From Peptostreptococcus equinus (GTDB lineage Bacteria > Bacillota > Clostridia > Peptostreptococcales > Peptostreptococcaceae), in contig NZ_CP114052.1 of NCBI RefSeq assembly GCF_027125355.1, positions 248,001-312,000 on the forward strand: a stretch of 64,000 nt of DNA, in the 5' to 3' direction. The notes under the pieces are model-generated. The model did no database searches. It worked only from the letters and a program-made list of their open reading frames with translations, and was not told the origin of the DNA. Position numbers and translations under genes: made by a program. Shown in pieces: positions 34,102-43,476 of the stretch (position 1 is the stretch's first letter; each line of letters starts with the position of its first letter).

Positions 34102-34683
34102 TTATAAAACTCTTATTCCTTCTAATAAAATTTTTAAACCTATTAGAATTAATATTGTACCGCCTATTATTTCAGATTTACTTTTATATTTTGTACCGAA
34201 TCTAAATCCGACATAGACAGCCAAAGTTGATAAAGTAAGAGTTATTAAACCGATAATTGAACAGGCAAATAAAATATTGATTTTTAATAAGGCAAAAGAG
34301 AATCCTATAGCCAAAGCATCTATACTAGTAGCTATAGATAGCGTTAACAGCTCTTTATAGTCAATTTTTAAATCTCCACTTGCATCACATAATATCTCTT
34401 CTTCGGTTTTGACCTCTCTAGATTCTCTAATCATATTAAAACCTATTAGTGCCAATAAAATAAAGGCAACCCAGTGATCAATGGAAGCAATAAAGTTTGC
34501 GAATTTAGATCCGAGGAAATATCCTATAAAAGGCATAAAAGCTTGGAAAAATCCAAAGAATAAGGCTATAATGCCAGCTTTTTTCCAGTTCATTTCTCTC
34601 TGGCACATACCTTTACAAATTGCTACTGCAAAAGCATCCATACTTAGACCAGTGCCTATCAAAACAATATCAAACAATCTCAT
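34102..34683 (-). CDS. mntP: Manganese efflux pump MntP
   Basis: 193 residues with six hydrophobic helices in two repeats. The conserved acidic motifs LSMDAFAVA (14-22) and SIDALAIGFSF (about 117-127) occupy equivalent places in each half and are thought to bind the metal. Exports Mn(II) across the membrane. Probably cotranscribed with the lipoprotein gene 6 bases upstream. No yybP-ykoY riboswitch is seen near it. Confidence 0.9.
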   Translation of the reverse strand: MRLFDIVLIGTGLSMDAFAVAICKGMCQREMNWKKAGIIALFFGFFQAFMPFIGYFLGSKFANFIASIDHWVAFILLALIGFNMIRESREVKTEEEILCDASGDLKIDYKELLTLSIATSIDALAIGFSFALLKINILFACSIIGLITLTLSTLAVYVGFRFGTKYKSKSEIIGGTILILIGLKILLEGIRVL

Positions 34684-34689
34684 AAATAA

Positions 34690-35391
34690 TTATTCTCCTG
34701 TAGGTGTACTTTTTTTTGATTTAGTATCTTCAGTATCAGTGTTATTAGATTCTTTTGAATTTTTATTATCCTTACTTTCTATATATTCTTTTCCAGTTTC
34801 AGCATCTATTATTATAGTCTTTTTTATTAATTCCTTTTCATTTTCTGCAGCATTGGTAAAATTAAACTTATATAAGTTTTTTCCGTCCTTATTGTAGAAT
34901 GAATAAGATTCTACAATATTTACATTAGCATCTTTAGTGTAAGGTGTAGCTTTTTCAATTGCATCTTTAAGATCTAATGTAGTCGCAAAATCAATAAATT
35001 TATTATTACCTTTGCCTAATGGACCTTTATTTTCTGTTTTAATTATATTTCCATTGCTAGCATCTATTGTAAGTATTTGATTTTCCTTAGTCTTAGTAAC
35101 ACCATCTAAAAAGTATAAGAACTTGTTATTTACTTTTTTAAGCTCTAAAGAAATAATGCTACTAGCTTTATTGGCTGTAGTAAATTTTAATATTGCTTGT
35201 TGTGGACCTATAATTTTTGCCATTCTAACATCAGAAAAATCTTCTGTTCTTTCAACTGTAGCTTTTCCGACCTGCGAATCCTTTTTCTTATTGTCTGTAC
35301 AAGCTACGCTTGAAATACATATAAGAGCAGACAAAGAAATCATAATTACTTTCTTATTTACAATACATATATTTTTTTTTGTATATTTCAT
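34690..35391 (-). CDS. Lipoprotein, PepSY-like
   Basis: 233 residues. After a basic N-terminus and a hydrophobic segment comes a lipobox ISSVAC (Cys31 by count), so it is likely anchored outside the membrane. Two segments with a repeated layout (ILTIDASNGNIIKTENKG and TIIIDAETGKEYIESKDN) resemble PepSY domains. The C-terminus is low-complexity, rich in Ser, Lys, Asn, Thr. Strong GGGAGG ribosome site. Upstream of mntP, function unknown. Confidence 0.6.
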   Translation of the reverse strand: MKYTKKNICIVNKKVIMISLSALICISSVACTDNKKKDSQVGKATVERTEDFSDVRMAKIIGPQQAILKFTTANKASSIISLELKKVNNKFLYFLDGVTKTKENQILTIDASNGNIIKTENKGPLGKGNNKFIDFATTLDLKDAIEKATPYTKDANVNIVESYSFYNKDGKNLYKFNFTNAAENEKELIKKTIIIDAETGKEYIESKDNKNSKESNNTDTEDTKSKKSTPTGE

Positions 35392-35578
35392 TTCAATCCT
35401 CCCAGTTCAATTTTATAATATTATTATACAGTAAATGATATTATAAATGAATGCTTATAACTAATATAAGTTTCAAAAAAATAGTTTAAGAAAATATAAA
35501 GATATATAAAGAAAAGCTATAACAAGTAAGTTTGTAGTATGTTATAATGATTGAACATGGATTAAAGGAGGTGCTGTT

Positions 35579-36934
35579 TTGAAAATCATAATAATCGGTG
35601 GCGGTAAGGTAGGAACAAAAATATCTGAAAAACTTTCACTGGAAGAACATGATGTAACAGTAATAGAAAAAAATACTGATGTAATAAATAAAATAAAAGT
35701 ACATCAAGATATAGCTTGTATTAATGGAAATGGTATAAATTATGAAGTATTGGAAGAAGCTGGAGCAAGTAATGCCGATTTATTAATAGGATGTACTTCA
35801 TCTGATGAAATAAATATGTTTTCATGTCTTTTAGCAAAAAAAATAGGTGCAAAGAAAACGGTGGCAAGAGTTAGAAATCCAGAACTTCACAATCAATTAA
35901 ACTATATAAAAGATGATTTAGGACTAGATATGGTAATTAATCCAGAACTAGTAGCAGCTAGAGAAATGTCTAGAATACTTAGGTTTCCATCTGCAATAAA
36001 AGTAGAACCTTTTGCCAAGGGGAAGGTAGAATTAGTTGAATTTAAAATATATAAAGAATCTCCTTTAGCTGGAATGGCAATGAATCAGATAGCAAAAAAA
36101 TTTAGAATAAATGTTTTAATTTGTGCAGTTCAAAGAGGAGAAAAGGTATTTATTCCAAATGGAAAGACTGTAATAGAAGAAAAAGATAAGCTAAGCATAG
36201 TAGCTTCTCATGAGGAGCTAGAATACTTCTTAAAAGAGATTGGTGGATTTAGAAAAGTAATTAGAACAGTAATGATAGTAGGTGGAGGAAAAATATCTTA
36301 CTATTTATGTAAAACCTTAGAAAAAAATAATATTAACATAAAGATAATTGAGAAAGATCTTAATACATGTAAAAATCTATCACAATCTCTTCCTAAAGTA
36401 GAAGTAATATATGGTGATGGTACTGATCAACAATTACTAGAAGAAGAAGGTTTAGAAGAAGCAGAGGCATTTGTATCTCTTACAGGTATAGATGAAGAAA
36501 ACATACTCTTATCTATGTATGCAAATACAAAAAATATATCTAAGGTAATTACAAAAGTAAGTCAATCAACATTTCAAAATATGGTATATAACTTTGATTT
36601 AGATACAGTTATTTCTCCTAAAGATATAACAGCCACTATCATTGTAAGATATGTCAGATCTATGAATAATTCATATGCCAGTAAATTAAATAGTATGTAT
36701 AAAATTGTAGATGAAAAGATTGAAGTATTGGAATTCACTGTTAATGGAGCATGCCAAATTGTGGGAAAAAAATTAAAAGACCTATCTATAAAAAAAGATT
36801 TACTTATAGGTTGTATAGTTAGAAAAGGAAAGATAATTATTCCAAATGGTAACTCTACAATAGAAAACGGGGACGATGTGATTATAGTTACTTCTTATTT
36901 AGATATATTAGATATAGATGATATAATAGAATAG
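35579..36934 (+). CDS. trkA: Trk potassium uptake regulatory subunit
   Basis: 451 residues with two tandem RCK units. Each has an NAD-binding Rossmann motif (IIIIGGGKVGTKISEKLS at residues 2-19; TVMIVGGGKISYYLCKTL at about 226-243) followed by an RCK_C domain. Peripheral subunit that gates the TrkH channel in response to nucleotides. TTG start behind GGAGGTG. Twelve bases before trkH, so one operon. Confidence 0.94.
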   Translation: MKIIIIGGGKVGTKISEKLSLEEHDVTVIEKNTDVINKIKVHQDIACINGNGINYEVLEEAGASNADLLIGCTSSDEINMFSCLLAKKIGAKKTVARVRNPELHNQLNYIKDDLGLDMVINPELVAAREMSRILRFPSAIKVEPFAKGKVELVEFKIYKESPLAGMAMNQIAKKFRINVLICAVQRGEKVFIPNGKTVIEEKDKLSIVASHEELEYFLKEIGGFRKVIRTVMIVGGGKISYYLCKTLEKNNINIKIIEKDLNTCKNLSQSLPKVEVIYGDGTDQQLLEEEGLEEAEAFVSLTGIDEENILLSMYANTKNISKVITKVSQSTFQNMVYNFDLDTVISPKDITATIIVRYVRSMNNSYASKLNSMYKIVDEKIEVLEFTVNGACQIVGKKLKDLSIKKDLLIGCIVRKGKIIIPNGNSTIENGDDVIIVTSYLDILDIDDIIE

Positions 36935-36946
36935 AGGTTATAAAAG

Positions 36947-38398
36947 ATGAATTATGAAATGATGATTTATGTAATAATGAGTATAGCAAAGATAGAAGGT
37001 TTGCTATTATTTGTACCATCCTTGGTATCTCTAGTATATGGAGAATACAAGACATCTATGCAAATTGCAATAATTGCAATTGTATTTACAATCATAGGAT
37101 TTATTACAACTATAAAGAAACCGAGGAAATCGGACTTATTTACTAAAGATGGAATATTAATAGTAGGTATGGCTTGGATTTGTTTTTCTATAATAGGTTC
37201 ATTACCATTTATAATTACAGGATCTATACCTAGTGTAATTGATGCTCTATTCGAGACAGTATCAGGATTTACAACGACCGGTTCTTCTATACTCACAAAC
37301 ATAGAGGATTTACCACAAGGTGTTGTATTTTGGAGGTCGTTTACTCACTGGATTGGTGGAATGGGAGTATTAGTATTTGTGATGGCTATTACACCTTTAG
37401 TTGGTAGTAGTACTATGAATATAATGCAAGCAGAAGTACCTGGTCCATCAGTTGATAAGTTAGTTCCTAAAACAAAGCAAACAGCTAAGATATTATATAC
37501 TATATACATTGTAATGACTCTTTTAGAAGTAGTATTCTTAATGTTTGGTAATATGTCATTTTTTGATAGTTTGATGCATGCATTTTCAACAGCAGGTACG
37601 GGAGGATTTTCTAATAAGTCAAATAGTGTGAAATATTTTGATAGTGCATATATAGATGGTGTGATTACAGTATTTACTATATTTTTTGGAATAAATTTCA
37701 ATATATTTTATTTACTATTACTTAGAAAATTCAGCAGAGCATTTAAGAGTGAAGAATTAAGATGGTATTTAATAATAATAATTATAGCCACAACTATGAT
37801 AACAATTAATACATACAGTGTATATGGATCAGTGTTAAAGGCGTTTAGATATGCGTCTTTCCAAGTAGTGACGGTTATTTCAACTACTGGATTTATGACT
37901 GCTGACTTTAATCTATGGCCTAGCTTTTCTCAAGCAATATTAATATTGCTTATGATAATAGGTGCATGTGCAGGTTCTACTGGAGGAGGCTTAAAAGTTT
38001 CAAGGGTATTGATAATATTTAGGTATATGAAAAGTGAAATAAAGAAAATTATACACCCTAGATCAGTTAATAATATAAGCTTTGAGGGGAAAGTTATTGA
38101 TGATAGTACATTAAGAAGTATATCTGCATATTTAATACTTTATAGTTTTATAATACTATTTTCTTTTTTATTGATATCTATTAATAATTTTGATTTTCAA
38201 ACAAATATGAGTTCAGTAATAACTTGTATAAATAATGTAGGACCAGGTTTAGGAAAAATATGTGGGCCTGTAGGAAATTTTTCTTCATTTTCAGATTTTT
38301 CGAAGATAATATTAATATTTGATATGTTAATAGGTAGATTGGAAATTTTCCCAATTATCTTGCTATTCAGTCCTAGGATATTAAAAAGAAGATTTTAA
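36947..38398 (+). CDS. trkH: Trk potassium uptake membrane subunit
   Basis: 483-residue channel-like transporter with four pore loops; TTTGSS (about 110-115), STAGTGGFS (about 213-221), STTGF (about 314-318) and NNVGPGLG near 428 correspond to the selectivity-filter segments. Takes up K+ with TrkA. No terminator is seen after it until the purA leader. Confidence 0.93.
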   Translation: MNYEMMIYVIMSIAKIEGLLLFVPSLVSLVYGEYKTSMQIAIIAIVFTIIGFITTIKKPRKSDLFTKDGILIVGMAWICFSIIGSLPFIITGSIPSVIDALFETVSGFTTTGSSILTNIEDLPQGVVFWRSFTHWIGGMGVLVFVMAITPLVGSSTMNIMQAEVPGPSVDKLVPKTKQTAKILYTIYIVMTLLEVVFLMFGNMSFFDSLMHAFSTAGTGGFSNKSNSVKYFDSAYIDGVITVFTIFFGINFNIFYLLLLRKFSRAFKSEELRWYLIIIIIATTMITINTYSVYGSVLKAFRYASFQVVTVISTTGFMTADFNLWPSFSQAILILLMIIGACAGSTGGGLKVSRVLIIFRYMKSEIKKIIHPRSVNNISFEGKVIDDSTLRSISAYLILYSFIILFSFLLISINNFDFQTNMSSVITCINNVGPGLGKICGPVGNFSSFSDFSKIILIFDMLIGRLEIFPIILLFSPRILKRRF

Positions 38399-38578
38399 AT
38401 AAAATAAATTAAATTTATTGGTATTTACATCATTATATTATGGTACAAATAAAGATAACTAACTGAAAATTTAAGAAAACTAGGTATAAAAAAAAAGATT
38501 AGATAAAATTAGTTCAGTTTTTACAGAACTAAAAATGGAAAAAGGTAGAAATAATTCATATTTTTGTCTTTTTATCCT

Positions 38579-38607
38579 TTACGTCATAATTATTAGTGTG
38601 GTATACT
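38579..38607 (+). promoter_or_regulatory. purA promoter (extended -10)
   Basis: TGGTATACT, an extended -10 ending at 38607, with only a weak TTACGT 17 bases upstream. RNA would start near 38614, leaving a leader of about 117 bases. Confidence 0.5.
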
Positions 38608-38622
38608 TTATAAGTAATAGAC

Positions 38623-38682
38623 GTGTTCATTGGTAGATTGAGTTTATTACGTAATACTTATTACCATTAGGACACTTTTTTT
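38623..38682 (+). terminator. Terminator in the purA leader (candidate attenuator)
   Basis: Outer arms GTGTTCATTGGTA (38623-38635) and TACCATTAGGACAC (38662-38675), an inner palindrome ATTACGTAAT, then seven T. It lies between the likely promoter and purA. ATAAGTA at 38610-38616 can pair with TACTTAT at 38655-38661, an alternative fold that would break the stem. Confidence 0.6.
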
Positions 38683-38730
38683 GATTAAATTGTTTATTAA
38701 AATAAACTTATATATGGAAAGGATGTTTGT

Positions 38731-40008
38731 ATGTTAACAGCAATAACAGGAATAAACTGGGGCGATGAAGGTAAAGGAAGAATGGTAGACTTACTATCTG
38801 AAGATTATGATATAGTAGTTAGATATCAAGGTGGAAATAATGCAGGTCACACAGTAGTAAATGAAAGAGGAAAGTTTATACTAAACTTATTGCCATCAGG
38901 CATACTGAGAACAGACGTTGTAAATATAATAGGAAATGGTGTAGTAGTTGATATAAAACATCTTTGTGAAGAAATGGGCAAGTTAATTAGTGCGGGTATT
39001 GAAATTACACCTGATAATTTGAAAATAAGCGATAGGGCTATAATAGTAATGCCATATCATGTAAAGCAAGATTGTCTAGAAGAAGAAAGATTGTCAGATG
39101 CAAAATATGGATCAACTAAAAGAGGGATAGCTCCAGTATACGGAGACAAGTACATGAAAAAAGGCCTTAGAATGGGAGAACTATTAGATAGTGAAGAATC
39201 TTTAAAAGAAAGGCTAAAAGGAATTATTGAATGGAAGAATCTTATGCTAGCTGATGGTTATGGAGATAGTCCAATAGAGTTTGATCAAATGTGGTCATAT
39301 TTAAAAGAATATGGTGATGTTGCAAAGAAATTTGTATGTGATACTGGTCTATACTTAAATCAAGCAAATAAAGAAGGAAAGAATATTATGTTTGAAGCAC
39401 AATTAGGTGCTTTAAGAGATATAGATTTTGGTATATATCCATTTACATCATCATCATCTTCAATAGCAGCTTATGCTCCAATTGGTGCAGGGGTTCCAAA
39501 CTTGAAGGTTGAAAGATCAATAGGTATAATGAAGGCTTATTCAACTTGTGTAGGTGAAGGACCATTTACAGCTGAAATGTTCGGAGATGAAGCAGAGCAA
39601 CTGAGAAAAGCTGGTAATGAATATGGTGCAGCTACTGGTAGACCAAGAAGAGTAGGAGGGTTTGATGTACTTGCTTCTAGATATGGTGTAAGATGTCAAG
39701 GAGCAGACGAAATAGCTTTGACAAAATTAGATGTACTTTCATACTTTGAAGAAATACCAGTATGTGTAGGATATAAATTTGATGATACAGTCCTTGATGA
39801 ATTCCCAATAGGAGAAAAACTATTCAAGGCTCAACCCGTATATGAATATAAAAAGGGATGGATGAAAGATATTTCCAACTGCAAGACATTGGAAGAACTT
39901 CCAAAAGAGGCTATAGATTACATAAAATATATAGAAAAAGTAGTAGATTGTAAAATAACTTACGTTTCTGTAGGTGCTGAAAGAGAACAATATATAGTAA
40001 TGCCATAG
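38731..40008 (+). CDS. purA: Adenylosuccinate synthetase
   Basis: 425 residues. GTP-dependent formation of adenylosuccinate from IMP and aspartate. Family motifs: GINWGDEGKGRMVDLL (8-23), GGNNAGHTVV (37-46), STKRGIAPVYGDK, CVGEGPFTAE and TGRPRRVGGFD. Usual length. Followed 27 bases later by purB, so the two steps from IMP to AMP form one transcription unit. Confidence 0.96.
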   Translation: MLTAITGINWGDEGKGRMVDLLSEDYDIVVRYQGGNNAGHTVVNERGKFILNLLPSGILRTDVVNIIGNGVVVDIKHLCEEMGKLISAGIEITPDNLKISDRAIIVMPYHVKQDCLEEERLSDAKYGSTKRGIAPVYGDKYMKKGLRMGELLDSEESLKERLKGIIEWKNLMLADGYGDSPIEFDQMWSYLKEYGDVAKKFVCDTGLYLNQANKEGKNIMFEAQLGALRDIDFGIYPFTSSSSSIAAYAPIGAGVPNLKVERSIGIMKAYSTCVGEGPFTAEMFGDEAEQLRKAGNEYGAATGRPRRVGGFDVLASRYGVRCQGADEIALTKLDVLSYFEEIPVCVGYKFDDTVLDEFPIGEKLFKAQPVYEYKKGWMKDISNCKTLEELPKEAIDYIKYIEKVVDCKITYVSVGAEREQYIVMP

Positions 40009-40035
40009 TGGCTCTAATTTTAAGGAGGAAAAATA

Positions 40036-41460
40036 ATGAATAATACATATCAATCACCCCTTACATCTAGATACGCAAGTAAGGAAATGCAGGAATTATT
40101 TTCTCCAGATAAAAAGTTTACTACTTGGAGAAAGCTGTGGATAGCCTTGGCTGAAACAGAAAAAGAACTAGGTTTAGACATTAGCCAAGAACAAATAGAT
40201 GAATTAAAAAAATTCCAAAATGATATTAATTATGATGTTGCAAAGCAGAGAGAGAAAGAAGTTAGACATGATGTTATGAGTCATGTATATGCATATGGAG
40301 TTCAGTGCCCAAAGGCTGCAGGTATAATACATTTGGGTGCTACATCCTGTTTTGTTGGAGATAATACAGACTTAATAGTAATGTATGAAGCCTTGGAAAT
40401 GATAAAGAAGAGGCTAATAAAGGTTATTCAGGTCCTAGCTAAATTTGCTGATGAGTATAAAGAATTGCCAACGTTAGGATTTACACATTTTCAGCCAGCT
40501 CAACCGACTACAGTAGGCAAAAGAGCAACATTATGGATAGAAGATTTTCTATTGGATTTGGAAACATTAGAAGATTTTTTACAGAGAAAAAGATTGAGAG
40601 GAGCAAAAGGTACGACAGGTACTCAAGCCTCTTTTATGGAACTATTTGATGGCAATTTTGAAAAAGTTAAGCAAGTAGATAAGATGATTGCAAATAAAAT
40701 GGGGTATGATGATGTATTTCCAGTGACTGGACAGACATATTCAAGAAAGATAGACAGTCAGGTAATTAATATACTTTCTGGCATAGCACAGTCAGCCACA
40801 AAGTTTTCTAATGATATAAGGCTTTTACAACACTTAAAAGAAGTTGAAGAACCATTTGAAAAGAATCAAATAGGATCTTCAGCTATGGCATACAAGAGAA
40901 ATCCTATGAGAAGTGAGAGAATAGCATCTTTATCAAGATATGTGATTTCAGATATGCTCAATCCAGCTATGACAGTAGCAGGGCAGTGGTTTGAAAGAAC
41001 CTTGGATGACTCTGCAAATAAAAGAATATCAGTTCCAGAGGCATTTTTAGCAACTGATGCAGTATTGAATTTATGTGCAAACGTAAGTGATGGATTGGTT
41101 GTATATCCAAAAGTCATTGAACAGAGATTAATGAAAGAACTACCTTTTATGGCAACAGAAAATATAATGATGGATGCCGTAAAAAGAGGTGGAAATAGAC
41201 AAGAACTTCATGAAAAGATAAGAGTACATTCTTTAGAAGCTGCAAGAATGGTAAAATCAGAAGGAATGGAAAATGATTTAGTGGATAGAATTGCTGGTGA
41301 CTCTGATTTTGGTATTACAAAAGAAGAAATACTTGAAGTCTTAAAACCAGAATTATATGTTGGAGCAGCTCCACTACAGGTTGAAGAATTTTTGAATAAT
41401 GTGGTAGGTCCGATACTATATAAAGAAGAAACTATAGAAACAGCAGAAATAACAGTATAA
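40036..41460 (+). CDS. purB: Adenylosuccinate lyase
   Basis: 474 residues. Fumarase/aspartase superfamily signature SSAMAYKRNPMRSER (about 283-297), with HLGATSCFVGDN and THFQPAQPTTVGKR carrying the catalytic histidines. Splits adenylosuccinate to AMP (and SAICAR to AICAR). GGAGG ribosome site. A terminator follows. Confidence 0.96.
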   Translation: MNNTYQSPLTSRYASKEMQELFSPDKKFTTWRKLWIALAETEKELGLDISQEQIDELKKFQNDINYDVAKQREKEVRHDVMSHVYAYGVQCPKAAGIIHLGATSCFVGDNTDLIVMYEALEMIKKRLIKVIQVLAKFADEYKELPTLGFTHFQPAQPTTVGKRATLWIEDFLLDLETLEDFLQRKRLRGAKGTTGTQASFMELFDGNFEKVKQVDKMIANKMGYDDVFPVTGQTYSRKIDSQVINILSGIAQSATKFSNDIRLLQHLKEVEEPFEKNQIGSSAMAYKRNPMRSERIASLSRYVISDMLNPAMTVAGQWFERTLDDSANKRISVPEAFLATDAVLNLCANVSDGLVVYPKVIEQRLMKELPFMATENIMMDAVKRGGNRQELHEKIRVHSLEAARMVKSEGMENDLVDRIAGDSDFGITKEEILEVLKPELYVGAAPLQVEEFLNNVVGPILYKEETIETAEITV

Positions 41461-41513
41461 TGTTGTTTAATTATATATAAATGTAATATAAAAAGAAAAT
41501 AAATATGAATTTC

Positions 41514-41548
41514 AAATAGCTAAAGCGTATTCGGTTTAGCTATTTTTA
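41514..41548 (+). terminator. Intrinsic terminator after purAB
   Basis: Arms AAATAGCTAAA/TTTAGCTATTT with a 10-base loop and T-rich tail. Confidence 0.85.
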
Positions 41549-41792
41549 TATATTGATTAATATATAAAAATAGCTATTATAAAAAAGTTTTAGATTGGCG
41601 TAAGAATATAAAGGGATAGTTATTATATTGAAATGTTTTATGATAAAGTATTAGGTTATGACTTATGATTTGCTAAGATTATAAAATATATAAATTTTAA
41701 ATAGTAAAGATATTATTTGTTTGATATAATAACTTAAACAAGTAAACTTTTGAAGTAAGAAAAATATATAACTGCTTAATAAGGAGAATATT
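41549..41792 (+). other. Rest of the purB-GNAT spacer
   Basis: With the terminator this makes a 332-base gene-free stretch. A TATAAT at 41725-41730 with a weak TAGTAA 17 bases upstream may be the promoter of the acetyltransferase gene. Nothing else is recognised. Confidence 0.4.
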
Positions 41793-42501
41793 ATGAATCA
41801 AAAAGAAATTATTTATAATCAGCTAAATCAACCTATAGGTAAAGAACTAATAGATTTTCATGAAGGAAATATGCCAGTGATAGACATATATAAGAGGGAA
41901 TTTAGTAAGCATTGAGAAAATGTCATATAAGCATTTCGACGATTTATTTTCTGTATATAGCTCTTTAACTTCAGATGATTCTTTTACATATATGGTATTT
42001 GATAAATTTGAAAAAGTAGAGTGTTTTAAGCTATTTTTTGAGAACATGATAAAATCAATAGATCCATATTATTTAGCAATAATAGATAATAAATCAAAAA
42101 AAGCTATTGGTAGTTTTGCTTTAATGAGGATTGATAAAAATAATAGAGTTATAGAGATTGGCAGTATATTATATTCAGATATTCTCAAAAAAAGTAAAAT
42201 GGCAACTGAAGCTCAATATTTAATAATGAAATATGTATTTGAAGATATTAAATATAGAAGATATGAGTGGAAATGTGATAACTACAATGAGCCATCTAAA
42301 AGGGCCGCAAAAAGACTTGGCTTTAAATATGAAGGACTTTTTAGAAAAGCTATGGTATATAAAGGTCGAAATCGAGATACTGCTTGGTTTTCTATAATTG
42401 ATGATGAATGGAAGTTACTAAAAAATAAATTTGAAGCTTGGTTAGAAGATTCAAATTTTGATAAAGAAGGTAAACAGATAAAAGCATTGAATGAATTATA
42501 A
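41793..42501 (+). pseudogene. GNAT acetyltransferase (RimJ/RimL type), frameshifted near the N-terminus
   Basis: The ATG at 41793 has an AAGGAG site and reads 40 codons (MNQKEIIYNQLNQPIGKEL ... IDIYKREFSKH) to a TGA at 41913. Removing one base near 41891-41895 would join it to GNLVSIEKMSYKHFDDL, the expected strand/helix start of this family, and the frame to 42501. The C-terminal part is intact, with YRRYEWKCDNYNEPSKRAAKRLGF and KGRNRDTAWFSIID typical of the family. A protein started at ATG 41920 would lack the first strand, so activity is doubtful. Confidence 0.7.
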
Positions 42502-42510
42502 AAGAGGTGC

Positions 42511-43341
42511 ATGATGAATACATTTAGAATTGCTGTGTGTCAATTAAAGGTAGGCGAGAGTAAGGAAGAAAATATTAAGAATGCTGTCCAAAAAATTGAA
42601 GAAGCTTCTCAAAATGGAGCTGATTTGGTAGTATTACCAGAGATTTTTAATGGACCATATAGTACAAAATCTTTTTATAATTATGCAGAGGAATATCCAG
42701 GAAAAACTTCTGTGGCAATGATGGATGTCGCAAAAAGATGTAAGATACATCTAGTTGCAGGTTCAATATCTGAAAAAGAAAATGAAAAATTATATAATAC
42801 TTCATATTTTTTTAATGATAAAGGTGAATTAATAGGAAAACATAGAAAAATGCATCTTTTTGATATTGATATAGAAGATGGCCAATATTTTAAGGAAAGC
42901 GATAGCTTAACTCCAGGAGAAGAATTTTCGGTATTTGATACTAAATTTGGTAAAGTAGGTTTAGGTATTTGTTTTGATATAAGGTTTCCAGAATATTTCA
43001 GATTATTATCTAATATGGGTTCAAAATTAATAATATTACCAGCAGCATTTAATATGACGACAGGACCAGCTCATTGGGAAATATCTGTCAGAATGAGAGC
43101 AATAGACAATCAAGTATATTTTGTTGGAGCTTGTCCTGCTAGGAATGAAGATGCTGAATACATTTCATATGCAAATTCTAGAATTTCAGATCCATGGGGA
43201 AACATTATTGCAAAAGCTGGTAATAATGAGGAAATAATCTATGCTGATATTGATTTAAACAAGGTAGATTCATTAAGAAAGCAATTGCCACTAACAAGCA
43301 ACCTTAGAAAAGATTTATATGAAGTGAAGAATAAAAAATAA
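42511..43341 (+). CDS. Carbon-nitrogen hydrolase, omega-amidase-like
   Basis: 276 residues of the nitrilase superfamily. Catalytic triad Glu44 (LPEIFNGPY), Lys113 (HRKMHLFDID) and Cys154 (GLGICFDIRFPE). The HLFDIDI and FNMTTGPAHWE patterns fit Nit2-type omega-amidases, which hydrolyse 2-oxoglutaramate or 2-oxosuccinamate. Starts at ATG-ATG behind GAGGTG; either is possible. Ten bases after the acetyltransferase gene. Confidence 0.85.
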   Translation: MMNTFRIAVCQLKVGESKEENIKNAVQKIEEASQNGADLVVLPEIFNGPYSTKSFYNYAEEYPGKTSVAMMDVAKRCKIHLVAGSISEKENEKLYNTSYFFNDKGELIGKHRKMHLFDIDIEDGQYFKESDSLTPGEEFSVFDTKFGKVGLGICFDIRFPEYFRLLSNMGSKLIILPAAFNMTTGPAHWEISVRMRAIDNQVYFVGACPARNEDAEYISYANSRISDPWGNIIAKAGNNEEIIYADIDLNKVDSLRKQLPLTSNLRKDLYEVKNKK

Positions 43342-43476
43342 ATATTTATTAAAGAAAAAATAAATAAAAAATAAAAAAATATATACTGATTAAAAATGTA
43401 TTACAAAGAATCAGAATATATAATAAAATAGTATTGTAAGACTTATATTTTAATATATTTTATTAGAGGAGGAATT

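Larger units (their letters stand above)
38399..38730 (+). other. Intergenic region before purA
   Basis: 332 bases without a gene. Contains a hairpin TTAGTTC/GAACTAA at about 38509-38533 without T-tract, an extended -10 promoter, and a leader terminator. No known riboswitch consensus (purine, PRPP, ppGpp) could be recognised. Confidence 0.6.

Noticed and set aside
34102..34683. yybP-ykoY manganese riboswitch for mntP
   Set aside because: mntP follows the lipoprotein gene by 6 bases and no such element is visible upstream of either gene.
38509..38533. Hairpin TTAGTTC/GAACTAA as terminator of trkH
   Set aside because: No T-run follows on the plus strand and the loop is A/T-rich, so it is not a convincing terminator.
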